DNA of 64,000 nt, from NCBI RefSeq assembly GCF_030268005.1, contig NZ_BRZC01000007.1, positions 310,001-374,000 of the forward strand. Reading direction: 5' to 3'. The notes below the pieces were generated by a model. That model ran no database searches and was not told the origin of the DNA. It was given only the letters and a program-made list of their open reading frames with translations. Position 1 is the stretch's first letter. Each line of letters begins with the position of its first letter. The translations under genes and the position numbers were made by a program. Origin of the DNA: Microbacterium arabinogalactanolyticum (GTDB taxonomy: Bacteria > Actinomycetota > Actinomycetes > Actinomycetales > Microbacteriaceae). This document shows, in pieces, positions 1 through 8,372 of this stretch.

Positions 1-683
1 GCCGCATCTACGAGGACTTCGGGCTGTTCACCGCCGATCCGCAGATCGGCAAGGACCTCACGAGGCTCTTCAACGAGCTGAGCGGCTACGCGATCGAGAA
101 GAAGTTCAAGCGCCTGCTCGTCGCGCCCCTGCACCTGCGCAAGGGCCTGCTGCGGCTCATCGACCGCGAGCGCCGCAACGCCGAGGAGGGCAAGCCGGCG
201 CGCGTGCGCATCAAGGTCAACTCGATGGTCGACGAGCAGATCATCGACGCCCTGTACCGCGCGAGCATCGCCGGCGTGAAGGTCGAGGTGTGGGTGCGCG
301 GCATCTGCAGCCTGCGGGCGGACCTGCCCGGTGTCAGCGACAACATCACGGTGCGCAGCATCCTGGGCCGCTACCTGGAGCACTCCCGCATCTTCGCCTT
401 CGACAACGACGGCGACCCGATCGTGTACATCGGCAGCGCCGACATGATGCACCGCAACCTCGACCGCCGCGTCGAGGCACTGGTCCGGCTGTCGTCTCCC
501 GAGCACACCCAGGAGCTGCACGACCTGTTCGATCTGGCGATGGACGACGGCACGAACTCCTGGCATCTGGAGGACGGCGCCTGGACCCGGGCGGTCGGAG
601 ACGAGGACGCCCCGCTCGTCGATCTGCAGGACCGCACGATGCTCGCCGTGCAGAGCCGCCGCCGCAAGCGAACGGTCCGATGA
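1..683 (+). CDS. ppk: Polyphosphate kinase, C-terminal part (5' truncated by window)
   Basis: C-terminal 226 codons of a PPK1-type polyphosphate kinase, which reversibly transfers the terminal phosphate of ATP to inorganic polyphosphate. The frame is open from base 3 and begins RIYEDFGLFTADPQIGKDL, followed by FNELSGY. The conserved C2-domain stretch MMHRNLDRRVEAL lies near codon 155 of the visible part. The N-terminal domains, the autophosphorylated His region and the start lie outside the window. The stop overlaps the next gene's start (ATGA), so the Nudix/phosphatase gene is translationally coupled. ppk next to mutT1 and upstream of pst fits a phosphate/nucleotide locus, and the same ppk-mutT1 pair occurs in mycobacteria. 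Confidence 0.95.
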   Translation, partial: RIYEDFGLFTADPQIGKDLTRLFNELSGYAIEKKFKRLLVAPLHLRKGLLRLIDRERRNAEEGKPARVRIKVNSMVDEQIIDALYRASIAGVKVEVWVRGICSLRADLPGVSDNITVRSILGRYLEHSRIFAFDNDGDPIVYIGSADMMHRNLDRRVEALVRLSSPEHTQELHDLFDLAMDDGTNSWHLEDGAWTRAVGDEDAPLVDLQDRTMLAVQSRRRKRTVR

Positions 684-1618
684 CGGACACCGCGGTCTTC
701 GCGGCCGGCGCGGTGGTGTGGCGCCTGGTCGAGGACAAGCTGCGCATCCTGCTGATCCACCGCACCAAGTACCGCGACGTCACGCTGCCCAAGGGCAAGG
801 TCGACCCCGGAGAGATGCTGGCTCAGACTGCCGTGCGCGAGGTGCGCGAGGAGACCGGCATCAAAGTCACCCTCGGCGTGCCGGTCGGCGTCAGCCGGTA
901 CTGGATGCGGCCGAAGCGCCAGAAGGTCGTGCACTACTGGGCGGCGGAGGCGACGGACGAAGCCATCCGGGCCTCCAGTTTCGTGCCCAACGGCGAGATC
1001 TCCGGAGTCGAGTGGGTGAGCCTGAAGAAGGCGCGTTCGCGCCTCAGCTACCCGGTCGACGTGGAGATCCTCGACAACTTCGCACGGCTCGTGGACGACG
1101 GCGTGCTGCACACCTTCCCGCTGATCGCACTGCGGCACGCGAAGGCCGTGGGCCGCGACGGCTGGGAAGGAGCGGATGCCGAGCGCCCGCTCACCGATCG
1201 CGGCCAGCGCCAGGCGGCCGCCATCGTCGCCCCGCTGCGCGCCTTCGGCGTGCGGCGCATCGTCTCCAGCGACGCACTGCGCTGCCGCCAGACGGTCGCG
1301 CCGTTGGAGAAGAAGCTCGGGCGCACGGCGCGGGTCACCGCGAAGATCAGCCAGGATGCCTGGGAGAACGGCACCGAGGACATCCGGGCGGTCGTGGGCC
1401 GTCGGGTCCGGGCCCGCAAGGCCGCCGTGCTCTGCAGCCACGGCCCGGTGCTCCCCGGCATCCTCTCCGAGCTGGCTCTGGCGACCGGGACCATGCACGG
1501 GTCATACGTCGACAGCGCCAGCAGCCTGGGGATGGCGGGCTTCTCGGTCGTGCACCTCTCCGCCACCAACCCGGGCTCCGGGATCATCTCGATCGAGACG
1601 CACGAACCCAAGATCTGA
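680..1618 (+). CDS. mutT1: Nudix hydrolase fused to histidine phosphatase (MutT1 type)
   Basis: 312-aa two-domain protein. The N-terminal Nudix domain carries a full Nudix box at residues 39-61 (GKVDPGE ... REVREETGI). The C-terminal domain is SixA/histidine-phosphatase-like, with the RHAKA motif at 152-156, where the His is the expected phospho-acceptor. Mycobacterial MutT1 has this architecture and hydrolyses 8-oxo-(d)GTP and dinucleotide polyphosphates; that activity is inferred here from family. The start is the ATG overlapping the ppk stop; longer upstream reading in the same frame is a shadow of ppk. Its position next to ppk matches mycobacterial synteny. Confidence 0.9.
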   Translation: MTDTAVFAAGAVVWRLVEDKLRILLIHRTKYRDVTLPKGKVDPGEMLAQTAVREVREETGIKVTLGVPVGVSRYWMRPKRQKVVHYWAAEATDEAIRASSFVPNGEISGVEWVSLKKARSRLSYPVDVEILDNFARLVDDGVLHTFPLIALRHAKAVGRDGWEGADAERPLTDRGQRQAAAIVAPLRAFGVRRIVSSDALRCRQTVAPLEKKLGRTARVTAKISQDAWENGTEDIRAVVGRRVRARKAAVLCSHGPVLPGILSELALATGTMHGSYVDSASSLGMAGFSVVHLSATNPGSGIISIETHEPKI

Positions 1619-1633
1619 CTCCCGCCGCGATCC

Positions 1634-1688
1634 GTTCACCTTCCGTTCACCCGACGGGGAGAGTCTCGTTAACCGGTCCTCCTAACGT
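1634..1688 (+). promoter_or_regulatory. PHO box and -10 element upstream of pstS
   Basis: Two adjacent 11-bp direct repeats, GTTCACCTTCC (1634-1644) and GTTCACCCGAC (1645-1655), lie head to tail. They match the PhoP-binding repeat known from Streptomyces (GTTCACCCGCC) at 9 and 10 of 11 positions. A TAACGT hexamer at 1683-1688 is a plausible -10, which puts the repeats at the -35 position expected for activation by PhoP. Transcription would start about 50 bases before the pstS GTG. The inference is that the pst operon is induced by phosphate limitation through PhoPR, although the phoPR genes are not in the window. Confidence 0.75.
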
Positions 1689-1741
1689 CACTGTGTGCCC
1701 TGCACCGGGCCGCACACATCTCCCGATCGAACGGATCCACA

Positions 1742-2851
1742 GTGAAGATCTCCCGTATCGCCCGCATCACCGCCATCGGCGCGGTCGCCGCCCTCGCCCT
1801 CGCCGGCTGTGCCGCGAACGAGAACAGCACCCCCGCCGGCTCCGAGAAGCCGTCCTCCGGCCCGGCGCTGAGCGGCAACCTCGTCGGCGGCGGCGCCACC
1901 TCCCAGGAGGTCGCGATCGCAGCCTGGACCAAGGCCTTCCAGACCGCCAACGGCGACGTCACCGTCGACTACGACCCGCAGGGCTCCGGCGCGGGCCGCG
2001 ACTCCTTCGCCGCGGGCGCCTACAACTTCGCCGGCTCCGACCGCGCGTTCAAGACCGACGAGCTCTCCTCGATGGAGTTCAAGGGCTGCGAGGCCGACTC
2101 CCCGATCGTCGAGATCCCGGCGTACATCTCGCCGATCGCCGTGATCTTCAACCTCGACGGCATCGACAAGCTGAACCTCGACGCCGACACCCTCGCGGGC
2201 ATCTTCGCCGGCACCATCACCAAGTGGAACGACGAGAAGATCGCCGCCACCAACCCCGACGTCACGCTGCCCGACCTGGCCATCAACGCGGTGCACCGCG
2301 CGGACAAGTCCGGCACCACCGGCAACTTCACCGACTACCTGTCGGCCGCCGCAGGCTCCGTCTGGACCCACGGCTCGGTCGAGGAGTGGCCGATCCAGTC
2401 CGGCGAGGCCGCACAGGGCACCTCGGGCGTCGTCCAGGCCGTCGAGGGCGGCAAGGGCACCATCGGCTACGCCGACGCCTCGCGCGCCGGCAAGCTCGGC
2501 ACCGTCTCGGTGAAGGTCGGCGACAAGTTCGTGCCGTACTCCCCCGAGGCCGCTGCCGCCATCGTCGACCACTCGCCGCTGGAGGAGCGCTCGGGCAAGG
2601 CCGACCTGGCCGTCAAGCTCGACCGCACCAGCACCGAGGCCGGCGTCTACCCCGTCGTCCTGGTCAGCTACCTGATCGGCTGCGAGAAGTACGCCGACCC
2701 GGCCAAGGCCGCACTGGTGAAGGGCTTCTTCACCGAGGCGATCAGCGCCGAGGGCCAGAAGGCCGCGGCTGAGGCCGCAGGCTCCGCCCCGATCTCGGAC
2801 ACGATCCGTACCAAGGCACAGGCCGCGATCGACCTGATCGTCACCAAGTGA
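1742..2851 (+). CDS. pstS: Phosphate ABC transporter substrate-binding lipoprotein
   Basis: 369-aa PstS. It starts at GTG and has a lipoprotein signal: a basic N-region, a hydrophobic stretch, and the lipobox LAGC with the lipidated Cys at 23. The mature protein shows PstS hallmarks near its N-terminus (GGGATSQ; YDPQGSGAGRD; FAGSDRAF) and a phosphate-contact segment HRADKSGTTGNFTDYL near residues 183-198. It captures inorganic phosphate outside the membrane and delivers it to PstCA. It is the first gene of pstSCAB, behind the PHO box, and is separated from pstC by a strong hairpin. Confidence 0.97.
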   Translation: MKISRIARITAIGAVAALALAGCAANENSTPAGSEKPSSGPALSGNLVGGGATSQEVAIAAWTKAFQTANGDVTVDYDPQGSGAGRDSFAAGAYNFAGSDRAFKTDELSSMEFKGCEADSPIVEIPAYISPIAVIFNLDGIDKLNLDADTLAGIFAGTITKWNDEKIAATNPDVTLPDLAINAVHRADKSGTTGNFTDYLSAAAGSVWTHGSVEEWPIQSGEAAQGTSGVVQAVEGGKGTIGYADASRAGKLGTVSVKVGDKFVPYSPEAAAAIVDHSPLEERSGKADLAVKLDRTSTEAGVYPVVLVSYLIGCEKYADPAKAALVKGFFTEAISAEGQKAAAEAAGSAPISDTIRTKAQAAIDLIVTK

Positions 2852-2857
2852 CCTTCG

Positions 2858-2898
2858 GACGGCGGGTCGACGGCGCACAGCGTCGTCGACCCGCCGTC
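2858..2898 (+). terminator. 15-bp hairpin between pstS and pstC
   Basis: Perfect 15-bp inverted repeat (2858-2872 with 2884-2898; GACGGCGGGTCGACG and its complement) with an 11-base loop, starting 6 bases after the pstS stop. It has no T-tract after it. This fits a leaky attenuator or an mRNA 3'-stabiliser that makes PstS more abundant than the permease subunits, rather than a full stop, since pstCAB lack an obvious promoter of their own. Confidence 0.6.
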
Positions 2899-2957
2899 TG
2901 CTCCACATCCCGCATCCGCACGGAAAACACCACTCAGACGAGCGAGGACATCCCGAG

Positions 2958-3890
2958 ATGACCACCACTGCCACCGCGGTGTCGGCGAAACAGCGTCCAG
3001 GCGACCGCTGGTTCTCCGGAGCCGCGCTGTCCGCCGGCACGATGATCCTCGTGACGCTCGCCGCCGTCGCGGTGTTCCTGATCATCCAGTCGATCCCCGG
3101 CATCACGGCGACCAACGAGGACGCCTCGATCCTGAAGAGCGACTTCTGGTCCTACGTCGGCCCGCTCGCCTTCGGCACCGTGTGGGCGGCGGCCATCGCC
3201 CTGCTGATCGCGATCCCGCTCTCCATCGCCGTGGCGCTGTTCATCTCGCACTACGCACCGCGCAGGCTCGCACAGGGGCTCGGCTACATCGTCGACCTGC
3301 TGGCCGCCGTGCCCTCCGTCGTCTTCGGCATCTGGGGCATCGCCGTGCTCGCCCCGGCCGCCCTCCCGGTCTACACCTGGATGACCGAGAACCTGGGCTG
3401 GATCCCGCTGTTCGACGGCAACGCCTCCGGCCGCAACATCCTGACCGCAGCGATCGTGCTGGCCGTCATGGTGCTGCCGATCATCACGGCCATCTGCCGC
3501 GAGATCTTCCTGCAGACCCCGCCGCTGCACGAGGAGGCCGCGCTCGCGCTCGGCGCCACGCGCTGGGAGATGATCCGCATGGCGGTGCTCCCCTTCGCCC
3601 GCGGCGGCATCGTGTCCGCATCGATGCTGGGCCTCGGCCGCGCGCTCGGCGAGACCATGGCCGTCGCCATGGTGCTCTCGGCATCCGGCGGCATCACCTG
3701 GCGCCTGCTCACCGCGCAGAACCCCAACACCATCCCCGCGAACATCGCACAGACCTTCCCCGAGGCGTACGGCGTGAACATCAACGTCCTGATCGCCACG
3801 GGCCTGATCCTCTTCGTGGTCACGTTCCTGGTCAACGCCGTCGCGCGCTGGATCGTGAGCCGCCGCAAGGAATTCTCGGGAGCGAACTGA
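2958..3890 (+). CDS. pstC: Phosphate ABC transporter permease PstC
   Basis: 310-aa inner-membrane permease with six predicted hydrophobic segments. It carries the binding-protein-dependent permease (EAA) loop at about residues 192-208 (HEEAALALGATRWEMIR) that contacts PstB, followed by the LGRALGETMAVAMV helix typical of PstC. Start ATG is preceded by a GAGCGAGGA ribosome-binding stretch. It forms the transmembrane channel with PstA, whose start lies one base after this stop. Confidence 0.96.
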   Translation: MTTTATAVSAKQRPGDRWFSGAALSAGTMILVTLAAVAVFLIIQSIPGITATNEDASILKSDFWSYVGPLAFGTVWAAAIALLIAIPLSIAVALFISHYAPRRLAQGLGYIVDLLAAVPSVVFGIWGIAVLAPAALPVYTWMTENLGWIPLFDGNASGRNILTAAIVLAVMVLPIITAICREIFLQTPPLHEEAALALGATRWEMIRMAVLPFARGGIVSASMLGLGRALGETMAVAMVLSASGGITWRLLTAQNPNTIPANIAQTFPEAYGVNINVLIATGLILFVVTFLVNAVARWIVSRRKEFSGAN

Positions 3891-3891
3891 C

Positions 3892-4983
3892 ATGACCATC
3901 ACCGAGAACGCCCCCGCCACGGTGCAGCTCGCGCCGTCCGCACGCATCACCAACGGGCAGCTGCCCGCCTGGTCACCGTGGGTGCTCCTGGCCGCGTCCC
4001 TGGTCGTCTCCGCCGCCGTGTTCGGCGTGGTCGCGGCCGGCGGCGGCGGATTCAACCTCGTCGGGACGATCATCGTCGGCGTGCTGCTGTACGTGGTCCT
4101 GATCGGCGTGATCTCCTCGCTCGTCGAGGGCCGCCGCAAGGCGACCGATCGCATCGTGACGGCGCTGGTCGCCTCCGCCTTCGGCATCGCCATGGTCCCG
4201 CTCGTGTCGGTCGCCTACACCGCCCTTCAGAACGGCATCGCCGGCCTGAACGCCGAGTTCTTCTCCAGCTCCATGCGCAACGTCGTGGGCGAGGGCGGCG
4301 GTGCGCTGCACGCCATCATGGGCACCGTGCTGATCACCCTGGCTGCCGCCGTGATCTCCATCCCGATCGGCCTGCTCACCTCGATCTACCTGGTCGAGTA
4401 CGGCCGCGGACGGCTCGCACGCGGCATCACGTTCCTCGTGGACGTGATGACCGGCATACCGTCGATCGTCGCGGGTCTGTTCATCTACGCGCTCTTCGCG
4501 CTGATCCTCACCCCCGGCATCCGGATGGGCCTGATGGGCGCGCTGTCGCTGGCCGTCCTGATGATCCCGGTCGTCGTGCGCTCCAGCGAGGAGATGCTGC
4601 GGCTGGTGCCCAACGAGCTGCGCGAGGCCTCCTACGCCCTGGGCGTGCCGAAGTGGCTCACGATCCTGAAGGTCGTGCTGCCCACCTCCATGGCGGGCAT
4701 CGTGACCGGCGTGACGCTCGCGATCGCACGTGTGATCGGCGAGACCGCGCCGCTGCTGGTCACCGCCGGATTCACGGCATCCATGAACTACAGCCTGACC
4801 GACGGCCGGATGATGTCGCTGCCGGTCTTCGTGTACACGCAGTACATGAACCAGGGCCTGCCCGCCGAGGCCTATGTGAACCGCGCCTGGGCTGCCGCCC
4901 TGGTGCTGATCGTCATCGTCATGGTCCTCAACCTCATCGCGCGACTCGTCGCCCGCTACTTCGCTCCGTCCAAGAGCCGCTGA
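3892..4983 (+). CDS. pstA: Phosphate ABC transporter permease PstA
   Basis: 363-aa permease, longer than a typical PstA (about 280-300 aa) because of an N-terminal extension with two to three extra hydrophobic segments (residues about 25-80). The core has the EAA loop ([19 protein letters not shown]) and the [15 protein letters not shown] helix of PstA. The start codon follows the pstC stop by one base, indicating translational coupling. It pairs with PstC in the phosphate channel. Confidence 0.95.
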   Translation: MTITENAPATVQLAPSARITNGQLPAWSPWVLLAASLVVSAAVFGVVAAGGGGFNLVGTIIVGVLLYVVLIGVISSLVEGRRKATDRIVTALVASAFGIAMVPLVSVAYTALQNGIAGLNAEFFSSSMRNVVGEGGGALHAIMGTVLITLAAAVISIPIGLLTSIYLVEYGRGRLARGITFLVDVMTGIPSIVAGLFIYALFALILTPGIRMGLMGALSLAVLMIPVVVRSSEEMLRLVPNELREASYALGVPKWLTILKVVLPTSMAGIVTGVTLAIARVIGETAPLLVTAGFTASMNYSLTDGRMMSLPVFVYTQYMNQGLPAEAYVNRAWAAALVLIVIVMVLNLIARLVARYFAPSKSR

Positions 4984-5008
4984 GCCTGATCCAACCCGAA
5001 GGAACATC

Positions 5009-5788
5009 GTGTCCAAGAGCATCGAAGTCAACGACCTCAACGTCTACTACGGCGACTTCCTCGCCGTCGAGGGCGTCTCCCTCGAGATCCAGCCCCGCAG
5101 CGTCACCGCGTTCATCGGCCCTTCCGGCTGCGGCAAGTCCACGTTCCTGCGCACCCTGAACCGCATGCACGAGGTCATCCCCGGCGCCCGCGTCGAGGGT
5201 GAGGTGCTGCTGGACGGCAACGACCTGTACGGCCCCGGTGTCGACCCGGTGCTGGTCCGCCGCCAGGTGGGAATGGTCTTCCAGCGCCCGAACCCGTTCC
5301 CGACGATGTCGATCAAGGAGAACGTCCTCGCCGGCGTCAAGCTGAACAACAAGCGCATGTCGCGCTCGGACGAGGACGCGCTGGTCGAGAAGTCGCTGAT
5401 CGGCGCGAACCTCTGGAACGAGGTCAAGGACCGCCTCGACAAGCCCGGCTCCGGTCTGTCGGGCGGCCAGCAGCAGCGTCTGTGCATCGCCCGCGCGATC
5501 GCGGTCTCCCCCGAGGTCATCCTCATGGACGAGCCCTGCTCGGCCCTCGACCCGATCTCGACTTTCGCGATCGAGGAGCTCATCCAGGAGCTCAAGAACG
5601 ACTACACGGTCGTGATCGTCACGCACAACATGCAGCAGGCCTCGCGGGTGAGCGACAAGACGGCGTTCTTCAACATCGCCGGCACCGGCAAGCCCGGCAA
5701 GCTCATCGAGTACGACGAGACCGCCACGATCTTCACCACCCCGTCCGTGCAGGCCACCGAGGACTACGTCTCCGGCCGCTTCGGGTGA
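5009..5788 (+). CDS. pstB: Phosphate ABC transporter ATP-binding protein
   Basis: 259-aa ATPase of the Pst transporter. Walker [10 protein letters not shown] at 37-45, signature LSGGQQQR at 150-157 and Walker B VILMDEP at 170-176. The length and the [10 protein letters not shown] motif are diagnostic of PstB. The start is GTG, placed by the GAAGGAA ribosome-binding site 5 bases upstream. It is the last gene of the operon and is followed by a hairpin terminator. It hydrolyses ATP to drive phosphate import and, in many bacteria, takes part in phosphate signalling with PhoU/PhoR. Confidence 0.97.
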   Translation: MSKSIEVNDLNVYYGDFLAVEGVSLEIQPRSVTAFIGPSGCGKSTFLRTLNRMHEVIPGARVEGEVLLDGNDLYGPGVDPVLVRRQVGMVFQRPNPFPTMSIKENVLAGVKLNNKRMSRSDEDALVEKSLIGANLWNEVKDRLDKPGSGLSGGQQQRLCIARAIAVSPEVILMDEPCSALDPISTFAIEELIQELKNDYTVVIVTHNMQQASRVSDKTAFFNIAGTGKPGKLIEYDETATIFTTPSVQATEDYVSGRFG

Positions 5789-5807
5789 GCCTCGGCGTCT
5801 GAACCGC

Positions 5808-5842
5808 AGCGGCCCCTGATCGGCGAACGATCGGGGGCCGCT
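5808..5842. terminator. Bidirectional hairpin terminator after pstB
   Basis: 14-bp inverted repeat (5808-5821 with 5829-5842, one G-U pair, 7-base loop) between convergent pstB and the class IV aminotransferase gene. It is GC-rich and followed by TTCGCG on the plus strand. It probably ends transcripts from both sides. Confidence 0.65.
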
Positions 5843-5853
5843 TCGCGTCCGCC

Positions 5854-6741
5854 TCAGCGCGGAGACAGCAGGAAGGCGTTCAGCTCCGCCGTGAGGTCGG
5901 GATCGGATGTCAGTGGTGCGCCGTCCACGGCGGTGATCGCCACGGCCAGGCGGATGCTGGAGACCAGCCAGGCGGCATCCGCGGTCGCCAGGTCGGTGGC
6001 CGAGAGCGTCGCGTACGTCGTGCGGAAGCCGCGCGACTCCAGCAGCTCGTACACGCTGAGCTGCGTCGTGCCGTGTAGGATGCCGCCGGACGGCGCCGGC
6101 GTGAGGAACTCGTCGCCGCGGCGGATGATCAGCGATGCCGTGGGCGCCTCGAGCACGAACCCCTCGCGCGTGACGAACACGGCGTCGTCGGCTCCGCGCC
6201 GGTGCGCCTCGCGGAGCGCCGACATGTTCACCGCGTAGGAGAGGGTCTTCGCGCCGAGGAGCAGCCACGGCGCCCGCTCCCCCGCTCCGAGGTCGTAGCC
6301 GCGGTCGAGAGTGACGACGCGCACGCCGTCGCGGCGGACCGCGGAGAAGTCGGCGGCGGGCGCGGCGGTGACCCACGCGGTCGGCGCCGGTCCGTGCTCC
6401 ACGCCCCGGCTCAGGATGAGCTTGACGACGGCCTCGCCCTGCGGGATCCGCGCGGCGGCGACCGCGACCGCCTGCCGCCACTGCTCGAGGTTCGGTGCCG
6501 GCAGGTCGCAGATCTGCGCGGAATGCGCAAGCCGCTGCACGTGCGCCTCGACCTCGTTGGCATGTCCGTCGATCACGCCGATCGACTCGAAGACGCCGTC
6601 CCCGCGCTGGGTGCTGAACTCCCCGACGCTGAGCGCCGGGGCCTCGACGTCCACGTCTGTGAAGGTGTCGGAGTAGTCGTCACGGGCATCCGCCACGTCG
6701 GCGGGGTCGATCATCAGGGCGTAGCGCTGAGCCATGTCCAC
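5854..6741 (-). CDS. pabC: Class IV aminotransferase, aminodeoxychorismate lyase-like
   Basis: 295-aa fold-type IV PLP enzyme. The PLP lysine is K165 in GAKTLSYAVN. The downstream ADDAVFVTREGFVLEAPTAS segment and the GGILHGTT loop (usual form G-I-L-P-G-x-x-R) are typical of the class. The best guess is 4-amino-4-deoxychorismate lyase (p-aminobenzoate for folate), but D-amino-acid or branched-chain aminotransferases share these motifs and no pabA/B lies nearby. Start is uncertain: GTG at 6741 or ATG at 6735, neither with a strong ribosome-binding site. It is convergent with pstB. Confidence 0.75.
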   Translation of the reverse strand: MDMAQRYALMIDPADVADARDDYSDTFTDVDVEAPALSVGEFSTQRGDGVFESIGVIDGHANEVEAHVQRLAHSAQICDLPAPNLEQWRQAVAVAAARIPQGEAVVKLILSRGVEHGPAPTAWVTAAPAADFSAVRRDGVRVVTLDRGYDLGAGERAPWLLLGAKTLSYAVNMSALREAHRRGADDAVFVTREGFVLEAPTASLIIRRGDEFLTPAPSGGILHGTTQLSVYELLESRGFRTTYATLSATDLATADAAWLVSSIRLAVAITAVDGAPLTSDPDLTAELNAFLLSPR

Positions 6742-6792
6742 AGCTTAGGACGGTCGGGAATACCTCTGCCGAAGACGCGTTACACTTGATCG

Positions 6793-6880
6793 GCCGGGCC
6801 GCATAACCCCGGGCTCCAACTTCTGCCGCTGCGAGCGGCCTTCCGCCGAGAGGCGTTCTTGCGGCCCGGTCTTTCTCTGT
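6793..6880 (+). ncRNA. Candidate stand-alone structured small RNA
   Basis: In the gap between two minus-strand genes the plus strand carries a -10-like TACACT (6781-6786), then an element closed by a 10-bp perfect stem (6794-6803 with 6860-6869, plus one G-U pair). The stem encloses a 6-bp hairpin with a triloop (6825-6830/6834-6839) and a 4-bp hairpin with a GAGA tetraloop (6844-6847/6852-6855). The closing arm is followed by a pyrimidine run TCTTTCTCT, as in a factor-independent terminator. No plus-strand gene follows, so a riboswitch or leader is unlikely. It matches no RNA family I recognise. No clear -35 is visible. Confidence 0.35.
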
Positions 6881-6914
6881 CCGGACGACGTCTCAGGCGA
6901 ACGCGTCCGTCGCC

Positions 6915-7544
6915 TCAGGTCAGCGCGCCGCGACGCCACGCGGCCGCACTCGCGGACAGGTCGTCGGCGTAGCCGCTCAGGCGCAGGGCGCGGCGGGTGA
7001 GCTCACTGGCACGGCCGGGCTCGGTGGGCTCGTAGTCGTCGGCGGTGTGCGTGGCGCCGGAGGCCTGCACCCGGCAGTAGGCCGCTGCACGCTCGAGCGC
7101 CACGGCGAAGTCGCCCTGGAACACCCCGCGCAGGATCGTGTCGACGAGCTCGGCGAGCTCCTCCGGGCTGGCCGGTGTCGGCGCCCCCGCGATCAGGCTG
7201 TCCGCCGACTGCAGCTCGACCCTGCCGCGCTCGTACAGCAGGGCGGTGGTCGCGGCATCGCTGCGGATCGCGATCTGCAGCAGGTACAGTCGCCACAGCG
7301 CACCGGGCAGCGAGCGCGCGGGAGCGTGCGACCAGAGCTCGGCGATCTCGTCGATGCCGTGCTCGGACGCGAAGGCGATCAGTCGCTCGGTCGTCTCCCC
7401 CGTGACGTCCTTCCGAGCCCGCTCGAGAAGAGCGGATGCCGTGGCGTGCGCGATGCGCGACTTCTCGGCGGGGTCCGCAGCTCCGACGAGGTTGTCGAAA
7501 GCGGCGGTCGGACGCCGGACGGGACGATGGAACTGCTCTGGCAC
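6915..7544 (-). CDS. Conserved protein of unknown function, SigK-operon member
   Basis: 209 aa, soluble, mostly alpha-helical, no signal peptide or membrane segment. It begins MPEQFHRPVRRPTAAFDNL and has internal Trp-rich segments (ELWSHAPARSLPGALWRLYLL). Two Cys-poor helical halves are apparent; I do not recognise the fold. It follows rskA by 21 bases in the same direction, so it is probably the last gene of a dipZ-sigK-rskA transcript and may share their regulation. Codon bias is like its neighbours, supporting a real gene. Confidence 0.75.
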   Translation of the reverse strand: MPEQFHRPVRRPTAAFDNLVGAADPAEKSRIAHATASALLERARKDVTGETTERLIAFASEHGIDEIAELWSHAPARSLPGALWRLYLLQIAIRSDAATTALLYERGRVELQSADSLIAGAPTPASPEELAELVDTILRGVFQGDFAVALERAAAYCRVQASGATHTADDYEPTEPGRASELTRRALRLSGYADDLSASAAAWRRGALT

Positions 7545-7565
7545 TCGATCCAGGGTACGCCAGCC

Positions 7566-8372
7566 TCAGGCGGTGGGGATCACGATGATCGGCTCGCTCG
7601 TCGGCGCGCCGGAGGGCGAGCCGCCGGACTGCTCCACCGTGACGGCGATCACGTCGCCGGCGCGCATGGAGCCCTTCAGCAGAGCCGTCGCACTGCCGTC
7701 CTCGGGGGCGAACACCCCGGCCGAGACGGGCTTGTCGCCGCGCACGAACCAGAGCTCGTAGGTCTTGCCGGCCTCGGGCCGCTCGAGCCCGGACGCCACC
7801 AGCACCGCCTCGCCCAGGTCGGCCGACCAGTGCGCGGTGGCCGTCGCTCCGGATCCCAGCTTCACCGTCGCCTGAGCGGCATCCGGTGCCGAGCGGATCT
7901 CGTCCAGCGCGACGACGGAGGCAGGGCGCTGCAGTTGGGAGACGACCACCGCGGTGGCGATGCCACCGCCGACGATCAGCACGAGGCACGCGGCGAGCGC
8001 GAAGAGCGCCCGCGACCAGCGCTTCGGCGCGGGATGCGAGGCGTCCACCACGGCCTCCGCGTCCGACGCCTCCCCGACATGCGCTGCGGGATCCTGAGCG
8101 GACTGCGCGGCCGGACCGGCATCCGCTCGGCCGTCCGCGCCTGACTGCGGCGTCGTCGCGATGCGCGCGAGCAGCTCCTCCCTGAGCATCGGCGGCGGCG
8201 TCACAGGAGGGAGAGCGGCGGCGAGGGTCGCCGCGGTCTGCTCGTCCTCGTCGATGTGCTCGTGCCACTCCGGATGCGCTGCCCGCGCCTCGAGGAAACG
8301 CCGCTCGTCCACGGCCGAGAGGGCGTGCAGAGCGTGTCCGGCCGCGAGCTCGGCGAATTCCCGCTCGTTCAT
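7566..8372 (-). CDS. rskA: Anti-sigma factor of the RskA (anti-sigma-K) family
   Basis: 268-aa membrane-anchored anti-sigma factor. N-terminal sigma-binding domain (about 1-75; ELAAGHALHALSAVDERRFLE is the typical opening), an acidic linker, one transmembrane helix at about 121-145, then an extracytoplasmic RskA domain (about 150-268; GKTYELWFV is characteristic). It holds the ECF sigma factor inactive at the membrane until it is proteolysed. Its ATG overlaps the sigma-factor stop (ATGA), so the pair is made together. In mycobacteria RskA senses redox state through extracytoplasmic residues; no Cys pair is visible in this protein, so the signal may differ. Confidence 0.92.
   Translation of the reverse strand: MNEREFAELAAGHALHALSAVDERRFLEARAAHPEWHEHIDEDEQTAATLAAALPPVTPPPMLREELLARIATTPQSGADGRADAGPAAQSAQDPAAHVGEASDAEAVVDASHPAPKRWSRALFALAACLVLIVGGGIATAVVVSQLQRPASVVALDEIRSAPDAAQATVKLGSGATATAHWSADLGEAVLVASGLERPEAGKTYELWFVRGDKPVSAGVFAPEDGSATALLKGSMRAGDVIAVTVEQSGGSPSGAPTSEPIIVIPTA

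Noticed and set aside
6793-6880. tRNA or SRP RNA at the structured element
   Set aside because: No TTC-loop or anticodon stem fits, and the SRP core motif GGAAGGAAGCAGC is absent.
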